NCBI GenBank assembly: GCA_000818945.1 | Contig: KN805383.1 | Location: 139,630 to 158,620, forward strand | DNA length: 18,991 nt | Reading direction: 5' to 3' | From: Schizochytrium sp. CCTCC M209059 | Lineage: Eukaryota > Sar > Bigyra > Thraustochytrida > Thraustochytriidae | The notes under the pieces: generated by a model | What the model was told of the DNA's origin: nothing | What the model saw: only the letters and a program-made list of their open reading frames with translations | The model's database searches: none | Part shown: piece after piece, positions 15,503 to 18,991 of the stretch | How the letters are laid out: every line of letters begins with the position of its first letter | How positions within the stretch are numbered: position 1 is the stretch's first letter | Made by a program: the position numbers and the translations under genes

Positions 15503-16324
15503 GGCGGGGCGTGCGGGCGGTCGTGCGCGCAGGCTCGCGAACGGACGCGCGGGCGTGCGGGTAGGCACCGCACGAGCTCGTTCTTCGCTCAGGTCTGCCC
15601 GGAGGATCAATCGCCGAAGCGGAGCGGTACCATTTCAACACCCTCCCAGGCTGGATTCCTGACTTGTTCGCAAGTGTACCAAACGTGGTCTGCAAGTCGG
15701 TTAAACGGCCTGACTACTTGTGCGCGCGGAAAAAAATAAAAAGTAAAAAATAAACAAAACACCAAAAAAAACAAACGAAAAAAGCAGCAAGGAGAATAGG
15801 AATGCCGGATCGATGAGGGAACCTTGCCGGGACCTACACTTTTGTTTTGCTAGTTTCAAGTTGTTGGGACAGTGAAGCAATGGTCAAGACATCGACCACG
15901 TGCCAACCAAGACCTGCAAAAAGCCCAAATTAAAGGTGAAATCAATGCATTCTATGATTTTATATCAAAGCAAAATGGACTGGCCTTGTTTGACCGTCAC
16001 GGTTCTCCACCATGTCAAGTTCTATCAGCAAAGTGAAGCCAGCTTTTTGGTCTTTGGTGCCAGTGACACGAGGCCAGCAAAAAAAATAGACTTTCTCAGG
16101 CTGTGACGTAAAAGCATCAACCAGGTTTGTGACGATCGCTACCTACTTCGTTGCTGCAGCCGTGCCGACTGCAATCGATCCCAAGCGAGAAAATGCTAGT
16201 TGTGAACCAAGCCCTGACCGGCGGAGAATCGGTTGAAACCATGAGCTAGCTTTTCGACACTCGACTTTCGGCGGAAAGATCTTGTGTTGTCGACCCGACA
16301 GCGTGCGACGTGCAACTGCGATTT

Positions 16325-16345
16325 TGACTCACTGACTCACAGTCA
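16325..16345. promoter_or_regulatory. Paired TGACTCA (AP-1/GCN4-like) sites
   Basis: TGACTCA occurs at 16325-16331 and 16333-16339, 8 bases apart. The second is part of the inverted repeat TGACT-CAC-AGTCA (16333-16345). The pair lies 257-271 bases upstream of the peptidase ATG. TGACTCA is the classical bZIP target in yeast and animals; use here is inferred. A one-base variant, CGACT-CAC-AGTCA, is at 1668-1680 before the phosphatase. Confidence 0.4.
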
Positions 16346-16483
16346 TGAGCATCAACAGAATATCTTTTCTCTCTTTGGGCGGAACCAAACCTCAAACAGC
16401 GGCAGGCGGTTTGCGCGCACGGGATCTCGAGTCGAGGCGCATCTTGCACTGCGGCGCGTCTCCTGCCCGGGAAGCGCCGCCAG

Positions 16484-16513
16484 CCAGGCCAGGCCAGGCC
16501 AGGCCAGGCCAGG
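16484..16513. repeat. (CCAGG)6 pentanucleotide microsatellite
   Basis: Six exact CCAGG units, ending 82 bases before the peptidase ATG. It is the reverse complement of the six-unit block at 131-163. Confidence 0.95.
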
Positions 16514-16595
16514 TCAACCAACCCCACCGGCCTTGCACCGTCAGTTAGGAAAGTGAAGTCGAGAATTCCTCGAGTCCTGCATTCGTTCACGCACC

Positions 16596-18821
16596 ATGAC
16601 GACAACGAAGACGAAGACGACGACGACGACGACAAGGACGAGGACAACGACGCGCAGATATGGCGCAACGACCGGGAGGCTGGCGGCCTTTCTTGTGGCA
16701 TTCCTTGCGAGCTTGAGCGCTGCGTGCGTTCCGATGAGCGAGGTGTCTCTAAATCTGCGTGAGATGATGCAAGAGAATACGCATGAGATGATGAAAGAGA
16801 AGAGCGGAAAGCTGCGCGGGCATGCACAAGGATGCGAAGGGACGAGTTCGCTGAAGAGGGCGGGCATCGAAGAAAGCGTCATGAGTGTGCCTTCGGCAGA
16901 CTTGGCGCGAAAGTGGCTACGTCACTACGCAAGCACGGAGCACATGGCAGGAACGCGTGGAGACCTTGAAATGGCCGAGTTCACGCGGGACAAGATGCAG
17001 GAATTTGGTCTCGAAGGAGCCAAGATCGTGCCAATGGATGCCCTTCTCTCGTATCCGATTGAGCGACACATTGAGGTCGTGTCCACTGACGATGCCTCGC
17101 AGCGATGGAGTCCAGCATTGGAGGAAGCAATTCTCGAAGAGGACCCAACGTCGGGTTCGCGTTTTCGCAATCTGACTTTTCTCGCGTACGCAGCAACAGG
17201 TCAGGCGCGCGGCGAGATGGTGTATGCAAACTATGGTCGGCCCGAAGACTTTGAGGAGCTCGAGAAGCGTGGAATTCGCGTGGCTGGCAAGATTGTTCTC
17301 GTTCGCTATGGACAGTGTTTCCGCGGACTCAAGATTATGAACGCTCAGGCTTTTAACGCAAGCGCGGTACTGATCTTTAGCGATCCCGAGGATGATGGCT
17401 TTGGCAAAGGCAAAGTGTACCCGGATGGCCCATGGCGGCCGGCCTCGAGCGTGCAGCGCGGATCGGCGCAATTCAATTCTCTGTGCGCAGGAGACCCTGC
17501 TCGCGCGGCAAGCGGATTCGACAGCAAGTCGCGGTGCGGTCTCGAGCGCGACGAATTGATTCCGTCGATTCCGGCCATTCCCATTAGCTACGAGGACGCG
17601 GCGCCCCTGCTGGAGCGTCTGGGCGGGCCAGAGGCTCCGCACGGCTTTCAAGGCGGTCTGAACTTGACGTATCGGCTGGGTCCTTCGTCTGGATGGGAGG
17701 CCACGGTCGAAGTAAATAACACGCGCGAGGTGAAACCGATTTGGAACGTCATTGCGGAGATTCCAGGTTCGCTCGAGGCGGATGAGGACCAACCGATTGT
17801 GATTGGAAATCATCGGGATGCGTGGGTGTTTGGCGCTGCTGACCCGAACTCTGGTTCTGCTGTGCTGCTCGAAGTGGCGCGGGCGCTGGGAAAGCTGGTG
17901 CGCGATGGCTGGCAACCCAAGCGCACGATTGTGCTTGCGTCGTGGTCTGGGGAGGAGTTTGGGCTGTTGGGTTCCACGGGCTGGGGCGAGGCGAACGCAG
18001 GAGGTTTGCTGAAGCGAGCAGCCCTGTACATCAACACAGATGTGGGGGTATCGGGCGACACCTTTTACGCGTCGGCGTCGCCTTCCGTGGGACGCGCGAT
18101 TTTGCATGCCGCCGCAGTCGTCGTGAATCCCGCGACGGGACGGCCGCTTTTGGACGATTGGGACGCAAGTCTCGGGACGCTGGGTTCCGGCTCAGACTAC
18201 ACTGTATTTCTGGACCATCTGGGCATTGCTTCGATGGACTTGCGATTCGGTGCTTCGAACTCGTTCACGTACGGCGTGTACCATAGCACGTACGACAGCT
18301 ACACGTGGATTGAGAAGGAGGCGGACCCGACGTTTGCGCATCATGTGGCGTTGACGCGGCTCATTGGCGTCTTGGCGGTGCGGTTTTCTTCGTCGGCGGT
18401 GCTCCCGATCTCCCTTGCAGACCACGGTGCGGCGCTCTCACGCTACGTCGATCACCTTGGCGAGCTGCCAAAAGCGGGCAGCCTGGACCTCTCGGCCTTG
18501 CGCGATGCAGTGCGCGCGTACCGGAAGAGCGCAGCAACCGCGCCGTTGAGCAACGATCTCCTCGGTGCGCACGAGCGCCTCTTTCTCGCTCCCGAGGGCC
18601 TTCCGCAGCGCCCTTGGTTCAAGCACGTCTTGCAGGCGCCGGGCCTGTACCTCGGGTACGACGCCAAGGTTTTTCCGGGTATCGACCAGGCCGTGTCGGA
18701 TGGCGACGGTGCCCTCGCGCAGTCGCTCGTGGCGCGGTACGCAGCCCTCGTGCGCAGCGCCGCGGCCCGCGTTGGTCGCCTCCAAGCGCCTTCGTCGCTG
18801 CCGCCCCAAGCTCGAACCTAG
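16596..18821 (+). CDS. M28B metallopeptidase, glutamate carboxypeptidase II-like membrane protein
   Basis: M28B enzymes are di-zinc carboxypeptidases, usually type II membrane proteins facing outward or into the lumen. This one has 741 residues, close to human GCPII (750). The N-terminus (1-28) is a Thr tract with only Lys/Arg charges, followed by a hydrophobic segment at 29-45 (LAAFLVAFLASLSAACV), giving a positive-inside signal anchor. A protease-associated domain follows at roughly 205-345. The peptidase core keeps all expected metal residues: His406 (GNHRDAWVFG), Asp416, catalytic Glu453 and ligand Glu454 (SGEEFGLLG), Asp482 (NTDVGVSG) and His563 (YGVYHSTYDSY). A C-terminal helical dimerisation-like domain ends near RPWFKHVLQAP and FPGIDQAV. 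Four N-glycosylation sequons (Asn192, 254, 356, 374) fit a lumenal or extracellular face. Most residues that recognise glutamate in GCPII are not conserved, so the substrate is unknown. ATG at 16596 is the first after an in-frame stop at 16554. A single exon is visible. Confidence 0.92.
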   Translation: MTTTKTKTTTTTTRTRTTTRRYGATTGRLAAFLVAFLASLSAACVPMSEVSLNLREMMQENTHEMMKEKSGKLRGHAQGCEGTSSLKRAGIEESVMSVPSADLARKWLRHYASTEHMAGTRGDLEMAEFTRDKMQEFGLEGAKIVPMDALLSYPIERHIEVVSTDDASQRWSPALEEAILEEDPTSGSRFRNLTFLAYAATGQARGEMVYANYGRPEDFEELEKRGIRVAGKIVLVRYGQCFRGLKIMNAQAFNASAVLIFSDPEDDGFGKGKVYPDGPWRPASSVQRGSAQFNSLCAGDPARAASGFDSKSRCGLERDELIPSIPAIPISYEDAAPLLERLGGPEAPHGFQGGLNLTYRLGPSSGWEATVEVNNTREVKPIWNVIAEIPGSLEADEDQPIVIGNHRDAWVFGAADPNSGSAVLLEVARALGKLVRDGWQPKRTIVLASWSGEEFGLLGSTGWGEANAGGLLKRAALYINTDVGVSGDTFYASASPSVGRAILHAAAVVVNPATGRPLLDDWDASLGTLGSGSDYTVFLDHLGIASMDLRFGASNSFTYGVYHSTYDSYTWIEKEADPTFAHHVALTRLIGVLAVRFSSSAVLPISLADHGAALSRYVDHLGELPKAGSLDLSALRDAVRAYRKSAATAPLSNDLLGAHERLFLAPEGLPQRPWFKHVLQAPGLYLGYDAKVFPGIDQAVSDGDGALAQSLVARYAALVRSAAARVGRLQAPSSLPPQART
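16600..16653. repeat. GAC/ACG triplet repeat encoding a Thr-rich N-terminus
   Basis: Runs of ACG with interspersed AAG, AGG and ACA encode residues 2-19 of the peptidase, nearly all Thr with Lys/Arg. Its sequence resembles the triplet repeat just before the phosphatase ATG (1717-1743). Confidence 0.85.
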
Positions 18822-18991
18822 CAGAAAATCTATACTCAGCAAGCAAAAGCTTCCCCTCCATAACGACTGACACCTGGCTGGTGGCACACTTGGCCTTTAG
18901 AGCAAAACGAGGCTGCGGGGGGCTTTTACCTTCTCCCGCCTTGGCCTGGCACGGCTGGCTCAGTACGCGAGCCGCGGCCTGGCCGCCCGCC
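18822..18991. other. Downstream flank of the peptidase gene
   Basis: 170 bases after the peptidase stop. No AATAAA is visible. The last ~80 bases become strongly GC-rich with GGCCTGGC motifs, like the left edge of the window. I see no gene. Confidence 0.6.

Larger units (their letters stand above)
15148..16595. other. Divergent promoter region between E1 and M28B peptidase
   Basis: The two genes point away from each other across 1448 bases, which must hold both promoters. Near the E1 side are alternating purine-pyrimidine tracts and a G-run around 15270. From about 15728 to 15790 the plus strand is strongly A-rich. From about 15790 to 16120 composition is AT-richer and includes a 61-codon stop-free stretch without an ATG (15854-16036). 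Near the peptidase side are two TGACTCA motifs and a CCAGG microsatellite. No gene could be supported. Confidence 0.6.

Noticed and set aside
16917..18107. 396-codon minus-strand open frame opposite the peptidase
   Set aside because: Antisense to a clearly conserved enzyme; no domain of its own.
1..18991. Mobile element or prokaryotic-type defence system
   Set aside because: No transposase, integrase, reverse transcriptase, terminal repeats with target duplication, CRISPR or operon-like small genes; all recognisable genes are single eukaryotic genes.

Overview
The window looks like nuclear DNA of a GC-rich, intron-poor protist. It carries five long open reading frames. Four are clear eukaryotic proteins: a Janus/PHPT1 phosphohistidine phosphatase, FANCI, ubiquitin-activating enzyme E1 and a glutamate carboxypeptidase II-like M28B peptidase. 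Each runs from an ATG to a stop without a visible intron. The intergenic gaps are long and rich in microsatellites, palindromes and alternating purine-pyrimidine tracts. There are no bacterial ribosome-binding sites or operons. A thraustochytrid/labyrinthulomycete stramenopile fits the GC content, scarcity of introns and Ser/Ala/Asp-rich low complexity, but this is an inference from style, not from a marker gene.

Layout: 1-1743 is noncoding, with pentanucleotide repeats, a perfect 22-bp palindrome and a CAGCTG-rich patch. 1744-2355 (+) is the PHPT1-like phosphatase, with two candidate start codons that could give a mitochondrial and a cytosolic form. 2356-4438 is a 2-kb gap holding a duplicated bipartite CACGTG element, a GC-rich island of about 500 bp ending in two hairpins, and a Z-DNA-prone palindrome. 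4439-6349 (+) is an unrecognised 636-residue protein with a Myb/SANT-like helical segment, a Cys cluster and a long disordered Ser/Pro tail. 6455-11203 (-) is FANCI, convergent with the previous gene and separated from it by only 105 bp. 11204-11721 holds a 15-unit AAGC microsatellite and a perfect 11-bp hairpin. 11722-15147 (-) is the E1 enzyme. 15148-16595 is the divergent promoter region between the E1 and the peptidase. 16596-18821 (+) is the M28B peptidase. 18822-18991 is a short GC-rich tail.

The genes do not form a pathway cluster. The only functional link is that FANCI is activated by monoubiquitination and the E1 next to it charges ubiquitin; nothing shows this adjacency is more than chance. 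I see no mobile element with a recognisable transposase or reverse transcriptase, no tRNA or rRNA, and no CRISPR. The most informative oddities lie inside the proteins: FANCI lacks the usual SQ/TQ phospho-loop but has TQ clusters elsewhere and a large acidic-then-lysine insert; the peptidase keeps all its zinc ligands but loses most of the glutamate-recognising pocket; and the 636-residue protein could be an uncharacterised regulator.
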